From Silene conica (Eukaryota > Streptophyta > Magnoliopsida > Caryophyllales > Caryophyllaceae): 64,000 nt of DNA. The notes beneath the pieces are model-generated. The model was given only the letters and a program-made list of their open reading frames with translations, was not told the origin of the DNA and made no database searches. The stretch lies in assembly GCA_029255685.2 (NCBI GenBank), contig CM055318.2, positions 8,003,001 through 8,067,000 on the forward strand. Reading direction: 5' to 3'. The position numbers and the translations under genes are program-made. Shown in pieces: positions 47,016 to 60,217 of the stretch; position 1 is the first letter of the stretch, and each line of letters starts with the position of its first letter.

Positions 47016-48812
47016 GTTCTCCTGCTAATTTCCCCATTTAAGACGTACAGTATGATCGTTAAAAACGCGCAAATTATTGTGTAAAACCGTTTTTTTACAT
47101 AAGAGTAGACAGTATAATATTTTAAACTGTAATATTTAACTCGGGTTAATGTTAAGATAGATACTTACGTTTTAAGGAAGACCTAAGGAGTTGAAGATAT
47201 TATACTCGTTATTTGTTGTGCTATTTCATTTCGAGGTGTCTCAGTCAATTGTTTTCCTTTCTATTTTAAGGATGAATTTGATGTCCGTTAATGGCTTTCT
47301 TTTCTATTTTAAAAATGAATTTGATGGATAATTTGATAATCCATACAATAATAATTTGGTTCACTTGTCATCTAATAATCGATAGCCTCGTTTTTTTGTT
47401 GATATTTATGTCAAAACCAAAAATAATAATTGACTCGGACGATGAGAAAAAAACAAAAGAGAGAGGGTCCATGGACACACGGTTTCAAAAAGTTGTAAAT
47501 TGAGAATATGCTTTTCAATCATCTATGCATGAGATCATAGAACAAATAGGTCCATTAATTATACTCCAATCATTTATATAGTTGTTAAAATTTCAAACAA
47601 AACCAAAGTTTAAAAGTGATATAATTATTTACCAAATATTAGGGATCCAAAGTTTACATCAACAACTTCTCTATATCACGTGTTCAGGTCAATTTATAAA
47701 ATTTAAAAGCTCATACAATTTGAACTCGCAATCTCCAAGTCACTAGCCTCGGACAATAATATTTGATAATACTCCGTATCATATTAACAAAATTCGTGGA
47801 CTATTGTGTATTAATAATGTCAAAAGTTTAAACGGATTATCGAACCCGAGCAAAAGCGAACCCATCTTAAACTTAGGTGTAGCACTTATAACAAAAATTG
47901 CTGAAAAAAGGCAAGAATTGCTAATTTTTATACCATATGGAGAATAAAGTCAATAAATTTACCTTAACGTAAGATGAGTCTAGCTCTATAAAAGGAAAGG
48001 GTTGATTTCTAGATAGTCAAAAAATTTAAATATTGTTAATTAATCTAAATTTTTTGTTCCCGAAGTTGAGTCATTAATATCTTTTGCAAGTTTTAATAAG
48101 GCTATGATAATTGACGGTTTTAAACTTTATTATTAAAAAACAATTGATTAAAAGGCACACGTTAATAAGTTGAGTATGAAAATATTTATAAAATATTCTC
48201 ACTAGTTATGGTAAAACTAAGTTTGTATTTGAATAGTCTATGTGGTATTTGGCTATTTGCTACGAAATACGGAGTATTTGATATTTATGGACTATTGTAC
48301 TTAAACCTAAAATTTTGTAGAAATTTTAGAATAAAAGGCAGTACATTATAAAACAATCTATTTTTTTTTTAAGGTTGTTCATTTAGTATTAACAAATGAA
48401 TTGTCTTTGAATATAATGGACCGCTCATAGTGTAAGACCATCTCACATAAAAATTAATGAATAATGCAGTATATTAGTGTTCCACTAGTGACTAAATTTG
48501 GTTTTTCTTAATAATCTTTGTGCCAAAATTAAATAGAATTGTTATTGAAAATAAGACGGAGTATATTTGAAAGACAAAACAGGAAGCTAGTCATTTCAAT
48601 ATTAATGCGTGTTCCTTGTAACGGTTATAAGCGTGTGACATCTTCTTTCTGGTTTCATTACTGCTTAGCAGTTATTCAGTACAATTCAATTTATTTTCAT
48701 TCAGTTTAATTTAAGTAATCTCTTCATAAAATAACTCTTACTTTAACTCTATTCAATTTATCTACGTTCTACTCCGTATTCAATTAAATTCACTTCGGCT
48801 CAACTTCATTAA
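47016..48812. other. Intergenic upstream of bHLH
   Basis: Contains the bHLH promoter, with no TATA box that stands out. A fragment of the TTCA-rich MITE family lies at about 48665-48810. Otherwise AT-rich sequence with nothing recognised. Confidence 0.45.
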
Positions 48813-49261
48813 GGCTCCGTTTGGCGGTGCACTTCAAGCAGTTGATTTGCTTGAAGTAACTTTTTTACCAAAAGAATCCAGTAGCTTATTCTTTCGGGAT
48901 TCTTTTGTTGTGTTTGACAAGTAACTTATTTAGTCAAATAAACTAACTGAAATGAAATGTTACGTAAGGTAGGATTTTAGATTTCAGATATCTAATTTTA
49001 GGTTATATTACATTTTTACCCTCCAATTTATAATATAGTACTGTAGTAAATAATTATTATATTCTTTTATGTCATTTCAACAAAATTAGCTACATTTTTA
49101 ATTAGTTTGTTAAATAGTTTTTTTTATAATCAGTCAGCTTATTAGCTCATAATTTTCAGCTACCTTATTCGCTATCATTTCAATTTTCAGCTACCATTTC
49201 AATTTTCAGGTAATTTTTCAAATTTTAATTAATTTTTTGACTCGTTTAACCAAACAAAGTC
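48813..49261. mobile_element. Family A MITE, diverged copy 3
   Basis: Starts GGCTCCGTTTGGCGG and ends with the complement of GACTTTGTTTGGTTAAACG. Interior TTTTCAGCTACC repeats match the family A elements at 15029 and 16882. About 449 bp. Confidence 0.6.
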
Positions 49262-50655
49262 TAACTTTAACTAAACTAATTTGAGTCGGGTTTCACTGTC
49301 TCACTTAAATCGTACAAAATGATAGCCATAAATGATAATGATTTGTGTGATTGAATATTCCAAAAGAAAAGGAGTAAAAGGACAAAGGGTGACCACAAAA
49401 GCAGGAAAACAACTCCACGATTTGTCAGGTTCGAAAGGGTTTAGGTCAGACAAAGTATGAAAAGGACACTATAAACGCGGTCTACCAATATTATAACTCG
49501 TGGTGCATGTGACTGTCTCAGATTATATTTCATTTTATTTAATACCCCATTTTTTGCGACAATCTCACTAACGGTTGTGGGCGTCTAAGCCTCCAAATAA
49601 AAGTGATAACACTTTCCACAACACGACCTCTATGTACCTATCAATCCACCACCACACTCTAATGTACATTGTACTACTCCTATCTGCTAAAGCCAAAGTT
49701 AACAACAACCCTATATATAAAATGTGATTTGTGAACCATATTGACTCCGTACAACGTATAAGGAAAAGATGAAGGATATTCGTCTTAAATTTTAAACGGT
49801 TTAAATAGTTATAATGTTGACATTTGAGTTTAATAAGGGGAGAAAATTTTCAAAGAGGTAAATGGACCATAAGTGTAAGGTAGCGTTGAAAAACGTTTGT
49901 CTTCTGGCGGGGATGGGTATCCCCGCCGGGGTTAAAGATGGTAGATAAGACAAAGGAAAAATGTGCAAGGTCTAACAAGGAGTTTGTTATATACGGAGTA
50001 ATACTTAGTATACATTATCTATTCAATTCAATTCTATACATTTACATTATACAAATATAACAATGTGTAAGGATTTGTTCGAAAATTCTGAAGTAAATAA
50101 GAGGATATTTCACCCGTTTTCATGCTTAAGATGAACATTATTATCCTAATTAGAGGGACTTATTATTATTTGGAAGTTATTTTGTTTTTCAGTATTTTCT
50201 TTTTTAAGATTATGGTACATACTACAAAGTACTTCTAGTCAAAATGACTCGTAGGGGTGATAATACATCAATGTTCACTTTTGGAAAAACCTAGAATAAA
50301 ATTATCACTCTGTTTTACTCGTGACTTGTAACCTTTTTTTTCCATTTGTCCTCCTACTTGCCTCTTCCACTTACCCTTTTGTCTTATGTTAAAGTTTATC
50401 CGTTACAAATAAGAATTTGTGTAAAATTATTTTCTCAGCTTGTCACATTCCATGTTATATGCTCTTTTTATGATAATAATGCGATTGGAGAGTTTAATAA
50501 GTGAAACTTGAAAGAAATCTTTATAAGTGTCATATTACTCATGACATAAGAGTGTGTATGTGCTTCTTCCATTTTAACTATTTGTTTACATTTAATTAAA
50601 ACACCGCTTTAAAAAAAAAATCGAGACATAAAAAAACACTCCATACTCCGTGCAT
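49262..50655. other. Intergenic
   Basis: No gene is seen. A GTTACAAATAAGAATTTGTG end-like string of the foldback family is at about 50402-50421; otherwise nothing recognised. Confidence 0.45.
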
Positions 50656-51295
50656 AATAATAAAGGAACATTCTCTCTCCAGATTCTCTCTCTAAAAAAC
50701 AAAACCTAAACCCTAATTCAACCTTTTGGGGGCTGCCGTCTACCTTTTTTGGTGGAGGTAAGCCCCAAATTTTCCGTTTTCCTTCTTCTTTAATTTTTTT
50801 ATGCTAATAACCTCTTGTCTCTCCTTTATTGGAGAATTGTTCTCACCTTTGTGTGAGTTTTGTTCTCACCTTTGTGTGAGTTTTGTTCTCACCTTTTGGT
50901 GAGTTTTGTCCTCATCTTTTGGTGAGATTTTCCCCTCTATTTGAGAGGTTCAAGAATTAAGTGGAAGATCGGTGCTTTTATTGTTGATCCTATGGAGATA
51001 AAACTGCTGTCAAATTGCTCGTTACAAACCTTTTGGTCAAAAGAACTTGATTCTTGTCAATGCCCTAGAAAATTTGGAGACCCTCTTGTGAAAAGCCGCA
51101 GAAGGCGATATGTTAGAGGATGTGCAGAAGCGTCTCATGAGCCCATCAAGTTTAGAAATTTTCTGTTGATCGAGAATTTAGTTTATTTGATTTTAATCGT
51201 TTTGTATCCTGTTATTCTTGACATATGTTGTAACTACCATGAGACTTTTGATTAATGAAACGATTTTTCCCTTCAAAAAAATAATAAAGGAACAT
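50656..51295 (+). mobile_element. Short retroposon with 16-bp target-site duplication
   Basis: A 608-bp insert (50672-51279) is bounded by a perfect 16-bp direct repeat AATAATAAAGGAACAT (50656-50671 and 51280-51295). It starts like an mRNA leader (TCTCTCTCCAGATTCTCTC, AACCTAAACCCTAATTC). It ends TTTTTCCCTTCAAAAAA, as plant LINE transcripts often do. An internal array (50828-50935) repeats GTTCTCACCTTTGTGTGAG four times. An ATG-less frame of 104 codons at 50941-51255 has no recognisable domain. Best read as a non-autonomous or internally deleted LINE-type retroposon. Confidence 0.75.
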
Positions 51296-52294
51296 GGTGA
51301 ATAACCAAAAAGATATATAAGGACGAAGAGACTTTAAGACGAAAATGTTGCGTAGGTGGAAAGGGCATTTCAATGTGGTCCGGCATTTGACACCTCTGGG
51401 CTCTCGTTCACTTTCAGTACAGTATTGATTGGAGTTAGGTGACTAGGCTGAGTCTTAACGACTTATCCTCCACCAAGTTATACTTATAACGGGTTAATTT
51501 CGTCACAAGTTTATAAAGTTTTATAAAAAAGAAGAGAGATAAGATGCGTATTTTTTAGGTATTTTCTCACTCACCTCTTATGGTTATTTTGTGAGAGGAG
51601 ACGGTATCCGACGGATATCGACGTCACTAATGAAAATTTGTGTTCTCTAATAACCGATTAAAATATGCGAGGAATATATTTGGCTTGTCTTACTTATTCC
51701 TCCGTTTTAATTAATTCTATACATTTTATTTTTTGAACACTATTTATAAGTCGAGTGAATATTCGACACAATTTCTAATATATAACATAAATTATAGTTA
51801 TGTGATATCTTGTTTAAATAGTCTTACCGAGTACATTGTGAATATCAAAATTTTATAATTTTTATCGAAAGATATTAACAAAAAGAAAACGAATATTGTG
51901 AAACCTGAGTAAAACAAATGTATAGAATTTGTTAAGATGGAGGAAGTATTATTTAAAACAGTTGGTCTTGCTTGTGACGGGTCGAGTGGAGAGACGGATA
52001 ATGACACTCACAAAATAAAAGGGGACAAGGTGCGGTTACCCTCTTGTTCTTCCCTCTCTCCTCTAAATGGACATTTTATGAGACAAAATAGTATTCGTCA
52101 CTTCGAATTGACGGATATCTCGTCTTCTTTTGAGATTTTGTTTATTTAAAATCACTTTATAAATATAACTAAATCGACCGTGAGAGATTGATATGGTAAA
52201 AAAAGAAGGTGTGAGAGAGAGTAGGAAAAGGGGAAAGGTAAAAATTATTACTCCGTATTTACCTTTTCTTTTACTGTTTATTCTATTAACCGGT
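51296..52294. other. Intergenic with foldback-family MITE pieces
   Basis: Pieces lie at 51590-51650 (TTGTGAGAGGAGACGG... ATGAAAATTTGTGTTC) and 51968-52135 (CTTGTGACGGGTCGAGTGG... GTATTCGTCAC... ACGGATATCTCGTC). No gene seen. Confidence 0.5.
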
Positions 52295-52303
52295 TAAAAT
52301 ATA

Positions 52304-53130
52304 GGGCGATTTGCATACCACTACCTATTAAAGTTAGAAATTTACAAATTACTACCTAATAAGTCTATTTCTAAAAAATACAACCTAAAATCCTACAACT
52401 AAATATAAATTACTACAAATTAGACGGAAAAGGAGAGTTTGCAACTAATAAGTTACCGAACTTATGTTAAGACTATTCTACACTCACTAATACACTCTAA
52501 CAATTACCCACTTTCACTCCCTCACATTTACTTTTAACCTAAACTATCGCTGTAAATCAAAATTACAGTCATTAATCACCAAATTCAACACTTTTCATCA
52601 TCGTCATCATCCTAGATCATCTTCCCATCGTAGATTCGGATCAACTACTTCTATTTCTTACTTGTTTTATCTTGTTATTTTTATTAATGTCCGAAATTTT
52701 AAACCCTACCTTTATAATTACCATTGTTATTGGTAAAATTTTGGGGGTTTTGTTGCTTGATGATTAATGGCCTAAATTTGTGTTCTTATTGTGATTGATT
52801 TATACATTGATGATTGCTGTATATAATTAATCATTCTATGGAGGAGGGGAAATTTGGGTTGATTAAAGTTGATAATGGAGGGAGAGGAAAGCTTTATTAC
52901 TTGAGTTATTATTAAGGGGTAGTATAGGTATAAATCTATTGATATTTTGCAAAAAAACGGATTTCCGTCAATCTCGGGTGAGTTTCGTTGTTTAAGTTGT
53001 GTTTTCTGTCGTATAGGTAGTAAACTGAGAATTTTTGCAACTTTAAGGTAGTAGTTTGAATAATTAAGCATAATATATATAGTAAAATGAAAAAAATTAA
53101 CTATATTAGGTAGTATTTTGCCATTTTTCC
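52304..53130. mobile_element. MULE-type MITE
   Basis: Ends are GGGCGATTTGCATACCACTA and the complement of GGAAAAATGGCAAAATACTA, both continuing CCTA. A perfect 9-bp target duplication TAAAATATA flanks it (52295-52303, 53131-53139), the Mutator hallmark. The sub-terminal regions repeat phrases meaning TACTACCTA on both sides. Length 827 bp, no transposase. Confidence 0.88.
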
Positions 53131-53139
53131 TAAAATATA

Positions 53140-54667
53140 CGCAGTAATATAGTAATTGATCAAGGGAAGACAAAAAAGCAATCATGGCTGAATTAATGGG
53201 GTTGGGACATAACTGATTAGGTGGGATTGGCCGATTGGGTATGGTTTTGGGTTAATTTCAGGCTCGTCTCATTTTCAAGTTTATTTGAGTTATTTTAGGT
53301 TAAGCGGGTCGGATTATTATAAATTGAATCTATTTTCATGTGTTCTTTAAAATAGGAAAAAGTCATTTCAAGTTGATCTACGTCAATTAGAGTTATATTT
53401 GATTGGCTTATTTTCGGGTTGACTAGTTCGACCATAATAAGTAAAAAAAGCTCAGGTTATTTTCAAGACAGGCCGAAACAATTCGAATTTTAGGTTACAA
53501 GTCGGGTTGATTTTCCTAGAGTTAAAGTTTCAGACACAAATCTAAGACAAGATTGACCTTAAATTTAAAATGGATCTACGACTGATGAGATAACATGCAT
53601 AGAAAATGACAAAAAATCGTTTTGTATATGCGCAAGTGGATATATATTTAACCCCACTAGAGACTATGTTTGCTTACACAAAAGTACTTAAGCAATTGGC
53701 TTGATTAGGTTCTTAATAGTCATTTTAACTTTTTATGGTCATTTAACTTTTATCTTAATTTGTCTTTTTTATGACGAATATAATTAAGAAGACTTAAATA
53801 TATTAAATAAAAAAGCGAATCCCTAAGAAGTAAACAAATGTCTATCTTATTTACGCGGATGGGTGATTATTTGATCTTATTAAGCTTGAAACAAATTTAA
53901 TTTACTTGTCTGTGTTAAACTGTTAAATTTTTCTCAAGGTTGGGGCCGATTTTGATTATCTTTTATTTTTCGGACCTAAGTTTTAATTTACATTAAAATA
54001 TTATTATAATTTATAAATTAAAAAGTTAATGTACCTCTATTTCACATTATCTTTCCTTCGTATCTCAGCTAGCAATTATTATTTTCTCTTATTTACGACG
54101 AGATTCCCTTTTTATGACACAGATTAAAAAAACACATTACAAAATTGTTGTGTGATACTATTACGGTAATAAATGTTTATATTATAATAAAACTTTTAAA
54201 TTTTTATAAAATAGCCACTATTCTTTTTTAAAAGAAAATGAAACCTAGTAATCGTCAAGTGGTGGTCACGTTTTTATACATCTATCGCACATTCAGACCA
54301 TGTACAACACCATAAACTATTTACAATAACTATGTATGTTGTTACAAATGGAGTATCAATTCTTTAAGTTATTTTATCACGTGCAATATTATTACTATCT
54401 CTATTTCAAACACGTCAATATGAAAACAAAATAATCATAAAAGCTTGATATTAACCCCATCAATTTGTATAAAACCAAATTATAAGACAAACACTTTTAA
54501 ACAAACACCGATTCTCATTTGTAATGGACAAAATACGTCACAAAGCTTGTCACGTGAGACAAAGAGTAAGTGGAAGAGCCAAATGAGAGGGCAAGTAAAG
54601 AGTTATGAAATGTGATTAGCTTATAACCGTCACATACACGACACATTGACAAACAAGTTAACAAGTA
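53140..54667. other. Intergenic
   Basis: No gene is seen. Near 54515-54560 there is a foldback-family-like end (TCTCATTTGTAATGG, CACAAAGCTTGTCACG). Confidence 0.4.
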
Positions 54668-54946
54668 CTCCCTCCTATTCTGAATAACTGTCACATTTGC
54701 GTCACATATTCCATTTTGGGACATTGTTTATACTTATTTTATTCACTCTAACCCACAATAATACCCCACCTTACCCCACAACACTACTTATTTTAATCAC
54801 CTCTGTCCTCTACTCACAATAATAATCAATAATACATTCACTCTCTCCAATCTTCCCAACCCACACATTATTTTACATTAAACAAATAAATTCCTTAATT
54901 CTCGTGCCCAACCCGAAATGTGACATTTATTCAGAATATGAAGGAG
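54668..54946. mobile_element. Stowaway MITE
   Basis: Starts CTCCCTCCTATTCTGAATAA and ends with the complement of CTCCTTCATATTCTGAATAA, flanked by TA. 279 bp. Same subfamily as 37042-37336, sharing CTGTCACATTT and ACCCCACCTTACCCCACAAC. Confidence 0.85.
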
Positions 54947-56090
54947 TATCACGTTTCATGACTTTACTAAATTTTCTAACTAATATTAGAAGTTAAAATG
55001 TACGCAAATGGTACCCTAATTTGAGAAGGAATTAATAAGTGTCTTTAAGGATTCATCTTCGCGTTTAAACTCGAACCCACATTATTATTATTTTTTTGCC
55101 TTTAACAAGCTTCAAGGACTGCACTAACACGACTTGGTTTGAACTCACGTTATTGAAATTCAAGAACGGTTACTCATTATTGCCTCTCAATGAGTAACAC
55201 GGTAGTCGGGAACTCGGGACAAACAAGTAATGATATAATGTATCTAAACTTAAATAAAAACAAAAATGTTAACTAAAACATTCGAATATTTCCTTAGCTA
55301 ATAGAGACAAGTACCCCTGCCTACCTCCCTAAATCCGACACTTAACTATCAGAGCCTTAATCCCAAAACACGTAACTTATAAAAACCCGTAAAAAAAAAA
55401 GGGAGAGGAAAGTAGAAGCTAAGCACACTTACAAGTTCAGCAAACCAGTCTTCATATGACGTAGGTGATGACATAATGCGCTTCAAATTTCTTTGCTATT
55501 TAATTAAACTCCTTCTTCGTAATTATTGATGTTCTTATTAATTTTGCACCCTTGTTTTTTTGGTGTGTGAGTGTGGCAGAGAGTTATGCACTTCAGCAAG
55601 ATCTTATAGAGTACGTGATTACTGGCAAAATTAATATTATTATTTTAAATAATAATATTAAATGGTTATACTCCCTATTATAGGTCCACCAACACAAAAT
55701 GTCAAAAATAATATTATTCTTTATTCACTAGGAAAAAGCCACGAAATGTACGTTATTTTATTTCGGCCTGATTCTGTTCATTTTCTTTAAAAAACGGATC
55801 TTTGTTTTGTATAAAGGTGTGGATTAAATTTTGTAACGAGTGGTTGTAATCATTTTATAAAACTAATTTTTTAATGAACGGAAAATATGAGTGTATTAAA
55901 AAGAGAAGGTAAAGATTGCAAATTCGTGTAATTTTTTTATTAGGTTAGAAAAACTAGATTGATCATTTGAGGACATCTGTCATCGATTGAGAATCTACGA
56001 TAAGTTAAAGTAACCGTCTTTCAAACCATCTCGAAAATGTTTACTAATTTTTGTAATTTGTAATTTGTTAATTATTACCTAGGGGCGTAT
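54947..56090. other. Intergenic
   Basis: AT-rich sequence with no supported gene or element. Confidence 0.4.
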
Positions 56091-56470
56091 CTAGGACTAG
56101 AGCACATGAGTGCAAAAATTCAACAATTATTTCGGCGATGTGAATTTAAATTTAAACACAAAAAAATTGTGAGGTTAAAGTAAAACGCAAAATTAGAAAA
56201 AATGGTTCTAAATAATTCAAGAAGGTATATCAAATACTTTGTATAAATTTATAAGTATATAACTCTTTAGTGTGGAAAGAGCACGTTTTTATAATATCAT
56301 CGAATTTTGTAGTCCAATAATATGATATTACAATATTAAATACGCATTAAAGTCAATTTATTACTAAATGAGATAAAAGGGCAAAAATGATAGTTATGGG
56401 GATCGAACGCATAACCAAACTAATAAAAAAATCAATATCAAACCACTACACAACCAAGTATTTGATAAAT
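56091..56470. mobile_element. hAT-type element remnant with tRNA-like segment
   Basis: The left end TAGGGGCGTATCTAGG resembles the CAGGGGCGGATTTAGG-type terminus of the hAT element in MDH intron 2. At 56398-56455, on the minus strand, lies a second tRNA-like stretch: GTTGTGTAGTGGTTTG (box A-like) to GCGTTCGATCCCC (box B-like). The right terminus was not found. Confidence 0.5.
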
Positions 56471-58219
56471 TTATTGAAACTAATTAATGTCTAAATATAG
56501 AGATCGCTTGAGAACAAAAAGACAATATATTTGTTACAATACGGAAGATGGATATTATTCGTCACAAATTGAAAAGGAAAAATGCAAGTGACACGATTCG
56601 TAAATGCTCCATTCCGTCTTTCCTCACTTGTCCTCCCACTTAGCTTGGTAAGAAAGATATTATTTGTATTATTATCCGTCATAAACAACTCTTTATTGTT
56701 AAAATTTGGGCAATATGTCGTGGACCCAAAAGTTATGGACATAAATCATTTGTATGAATTGAATGTAATATACTTCTATAATCGTGGGGATGTAAGAGAA
56801 CTACTCTTATATGGTGAGAACGTTTAGCTCCCAATGAGAGCACAAGATAACATAATACTTCGTATAACACATTGTACATACATAAATTTTCATTTATGAC
56901 GGACGTCGGTCGTAAACTTGCGACGAATTAAATATTATTCACTTGAATAAGAAAAGACAAGCTTTTGAAACTTTTTTATGTTCTATCTCATTAAACAAGT
57001 TAGAAAATTTGACCCATTAAAAACTTTACAAATAAATCCGTTACAAGGTAGACTTACTGACATACACAAACTTATTCTAAAATTTGTGAAACTGATATAC
57101 GCCTCTCTCTCTCTCTAAATAATTTAAAATTATGCAATTTCTTTTATGTGTTTTAAGTTTTCAAGAGGTATCACATATTCACATGCATCTTTGACGATAT
57201 CCCGATTCCTGACTGATCAAATCAAGTTGATTTCATGAGATATGTTTGGTACACATAGTTTGAGTTTATATTTGTTAATACCTTGTCATCATATGGTTTT
57301 TCTACGTTTTATACTCCACTTTCCAAATTTTACTAACTATTTCTTCCTTCACGAATTCTCATTAAAGACGAACACTATTTATTATAATATGAAAAGACCA
57401 CAAAAAGGATTATACAACAAGATGTATAATAGCATCGTACAACCATGATGTATTTAATTGAGCTTATGTGTATATTTGTTGAGCTTTTAAACTATTTTGA
57501 GTTATATTTTAGTTTTTTTTATATTAAAATTAAAATATAGTTCAACTTATATGTATTGTGTTTTAGTTGTATAATAATTTTCGATTCTCAATATATTGTC
57601 AAGGAGTTCATAAACTTTACCATATAGCTCATATTCTTTCTAATAAAGCTCGAAATATCTATTGAAAAGCTCAACATATGTACAGTAAATTGTATACCTC
57701 TGGTGGTATAATCCACTAATTGTGAAAAGACAAATACTATCCATTTCACAATATGTAAATAACCACTATTCACTTGTACTCCAACTTGCCTTAATGTGAA
57801 AGAGACATTATGATGTCTTCAACTTATACGGATAGTATCGGTCACAAGTACGACGTTTTGTTCCAACTTTTCAAAAATATTCGGTAACTTTAAACTTAAT
57901 GAAAACATTTTAAAATACCCAAACTTTTCTAATTCGTCTCTTTTAAATGTATAGTTTATACATTTTTAATCGATATAATTTGTTATGTCATTAAATAAAC
58001 CTTGTTTACTCAATCCTAAACTTATTTTCATTACTAAATTTATCTGATTAAAAACGTAATATTTAGTAGTTTATTTATTTTAGGAACATTGTAATAATTT
58101 TAAAGAAACTATTAATCTTTTCAAAAACGCAAGAGTATTGTGTACAATTCGAAAGAATACAAGAGTATAATATAAGAAAACCCTATTAAAATTGTTTGTA
58201 TATCACTCTTAAAGTTTTA
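56471..58219. other. Intergenic with foldback-family remnants
   Basis: Pieces of the foldback family lie near 57350-57380 (GAATTCTCATTAAAGACG) and 57785-57860 (TGTGAAAGAGACATTATG, ACGGATAGTATCGGTCACAAG). No gene is supported. Confidence 0.45.
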
Positions 58220-58515
58220 GGGGTTGTTTGGTTGACTACTTTGAAATGAAATGGAATAGATTGAGGACATTCAAGTGTTTTGTTGAGTGATTTTGGAATG
58301 GAGTTAGATATCCAATGGATTCTAACTCCACCCTAACCCCTTGGAATCTCATATCCACCCTCCCCCATGGCCCCATTGGGTTCAAATTTCATTCCCCACT
58401 TCTATTATTTATGGTGAATCAAACAAGATTATGAAAGTATGGATTTAGAACCCCATACCCCCATAGTATCAAACTCCATTCCATACAATTCCGACTTGTT
58501 GAATCAAACGACCCC
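58220..58515. mobile_element. Tourist/Harbinger-type MITE
   Basis: Starts GGGGTTGTTTGGTTGAC and ends with the complement of GGGGTCGTTTGATTCAAC, flanked by TTA on both sides (58217-58219, 58516-58518). 296 bp. Related to the split element at 39552-40090. Confidence 0.88.
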
Positions 58516-58719
58516 TTAATGATAATTTCATAGAAGTCATTTTTAAAAAAATGGTTATTTCATAAGAATAACCAATTCTATGTCCTCATTTCTCAGATTA
58601 ATCCACCATCGTGTTTAACCGAGAATAATCTCATATTTGACCTCATTTAGCTTATACTTCTCATTCATAACTAAAGTGTAGTTATGTTTTTTGCACAAGT
58701 TTTAAAAGATTATTAAAAA

Positions 58720-58905
58720 ACAAAGAGTCTTGTTTGTGACACAAGCTGAAAACAGATATTTTACTCTCAGAATAAAGCAAGTGGACATGCAAGTGGTAGA
58801 AAATGAAGTATTTTATGGATAGTGTAACTTGCATTATGTGAGAGGGCACTATCCGTATTCAGCTTGTGAGGAATAGTGTCCGTCTACAATGAAAATTTAG
58901 ATTAA
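58720..58905. mobile_element. Foldback MITE
   Basis: The left arm (TGTGACACAAGCTGAAAACAG, TACTCTCAGAATAAAGCAAG) and the right arm (TTGCATTATGTGAGAGGGC, ACTATCCGTATTCAGCTTG) are inverted copies. The element ends GTCCGTCTACAATGAAAATTT. Confidence 0.6.
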
Positions 58906-59111
58906 AAAATTATTTAAGGAACAAAGGGAAGTGTGTAAGATCTTTTTTTGTTGACGAATATGTTTTTTTGGTTGATTAATGGTGAGCCATTTAATGACAT
59001 TTTATGTAAATAAAGGTTGTCCATAAGGTCACTTTAGTCATTTATTTTGCTTTATTAGGAAAGTGGTAGTTTGGATATAAATGAGTTAAAAAAGAATATA
59101 TGTAGTTTGGA

Positions 59112-59119
59112 TATAAATA
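59112..59119 (+). promoter_or_regulatory. TATA-box-like element
   Basis: TATAAATA (context GGATATAAATAGAGG) is followed by about 300 bp of pyrimidine-rich, leader-like sequence. See the possible transcription unit at 59140-59760. Confidence 0.35.
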
Positions 59120-59139
59120 GAGGAAGTATTGATCTCTTG

Positions 59140-59760
59140 CACGAGATACTTGTAAAACCGGTTAGCTCTCCTCTTAAACTATTTTCCACCTTCTTCCATA
59201 GTACGTCTTCGTACCTCATCCTCCATTAACACCATTTCTTCACCACTTCTTCATCTTCCATTAACATTAACATTAACATTCCAAGGTGTTATTATATACT
59301 ATCATTCACTTATCAGCACTATCTTCAATATTTCATCAAATAACACACAATATATATATAATTTAACCACCCAATTTCACTCTACACCCACTACATTCTG
59401 GGTTCATCAAACCCTAAAAAAAAATCTGGAAAACCGGAATTTGGGGCTAAAAGGCTTGAAACGAGACAACGAACGAATCTATGTTATCTCTCATTTTGCT
59501 TCTCATCAATCATCATCAATTCTCATCAAACATGAATATCACTATTTTAATCGACAGCTTACACGATTACACCACTCCTCCCGATTATTTATGGATTTGT
59601 TGATAATTAAACCACCCAAAAATCTGGGTTTTAAAGCTAGGTTCTTAATTGATTTGGTTTTTTTTGATAATTTGGGTAAACTTAAACGATTTATGGGTTT
59701 GCCCTCCAAAAAATTGATTGAGTTTGTTGAAACTAAAATCGATTAAAGATAGTGGGCTGA
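59140..59760 (+). other. Possible transcribed leader or non-coding transcript
   Basis: Downstream of the TATA-like element lie CT-rich sequence, (ATTAAC)n near 59263-59280, and a CAAACCCTAAAAAAAAATCTGG leader-style stretch. A 101-codon frame at 59441-59746 and a short 22-codon one near 59532 match no family I know. No continuing exon was found before 60.2 kb. It could be an isolated 5' UTR, a non-coding RNA, or chance. Confidence 0.25.
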
Positions 59761-60217
59761 TTATTTCAGGTTATTGATGATTAAATCAATTGTGTTGTCT
59801 CTTACCAAGTTCCTTAATCAATTCATGTTTCTTTCGGGAATTTTGATTTGGGCTTGTTGATTAAAGCATGAGGATGATATTGTTATACATGAAAATGAAG
59901 ATGAAGAATGCACAAAGAAGAACCAAGGAAAAAAAAATGACTTGTTGGAAGTTAATTGAGATCAAAGATGTACTATTCACATTTAAACACTAGTATGAAT
60001 TAGAGCATGTTTGACCTAACTTGTTAAAAATGAGTTTTTGCTTTTTTAGAGCTTAATTTTTTAAAAATAGTTTTCAAGAATTAGAAACACCAAATTGTTG
60101 CTACTATTTTTATGGGCAAAAAGAGAGTATTTAAGTGTTTTTAAGTCTAAAAATACTTTAAAAAGTTAGGTCAAACACACACTTAATATGAGAAAAGATA
60201 TTATAGGATAATTATTA

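Noticed and set aside
50941-51255. A 104-codon frame as a small host gene
   Set aside because: It lies wholly within the 608-bp retroposon, has no recognisable domain, and codes across the 3' UTR-like tail.
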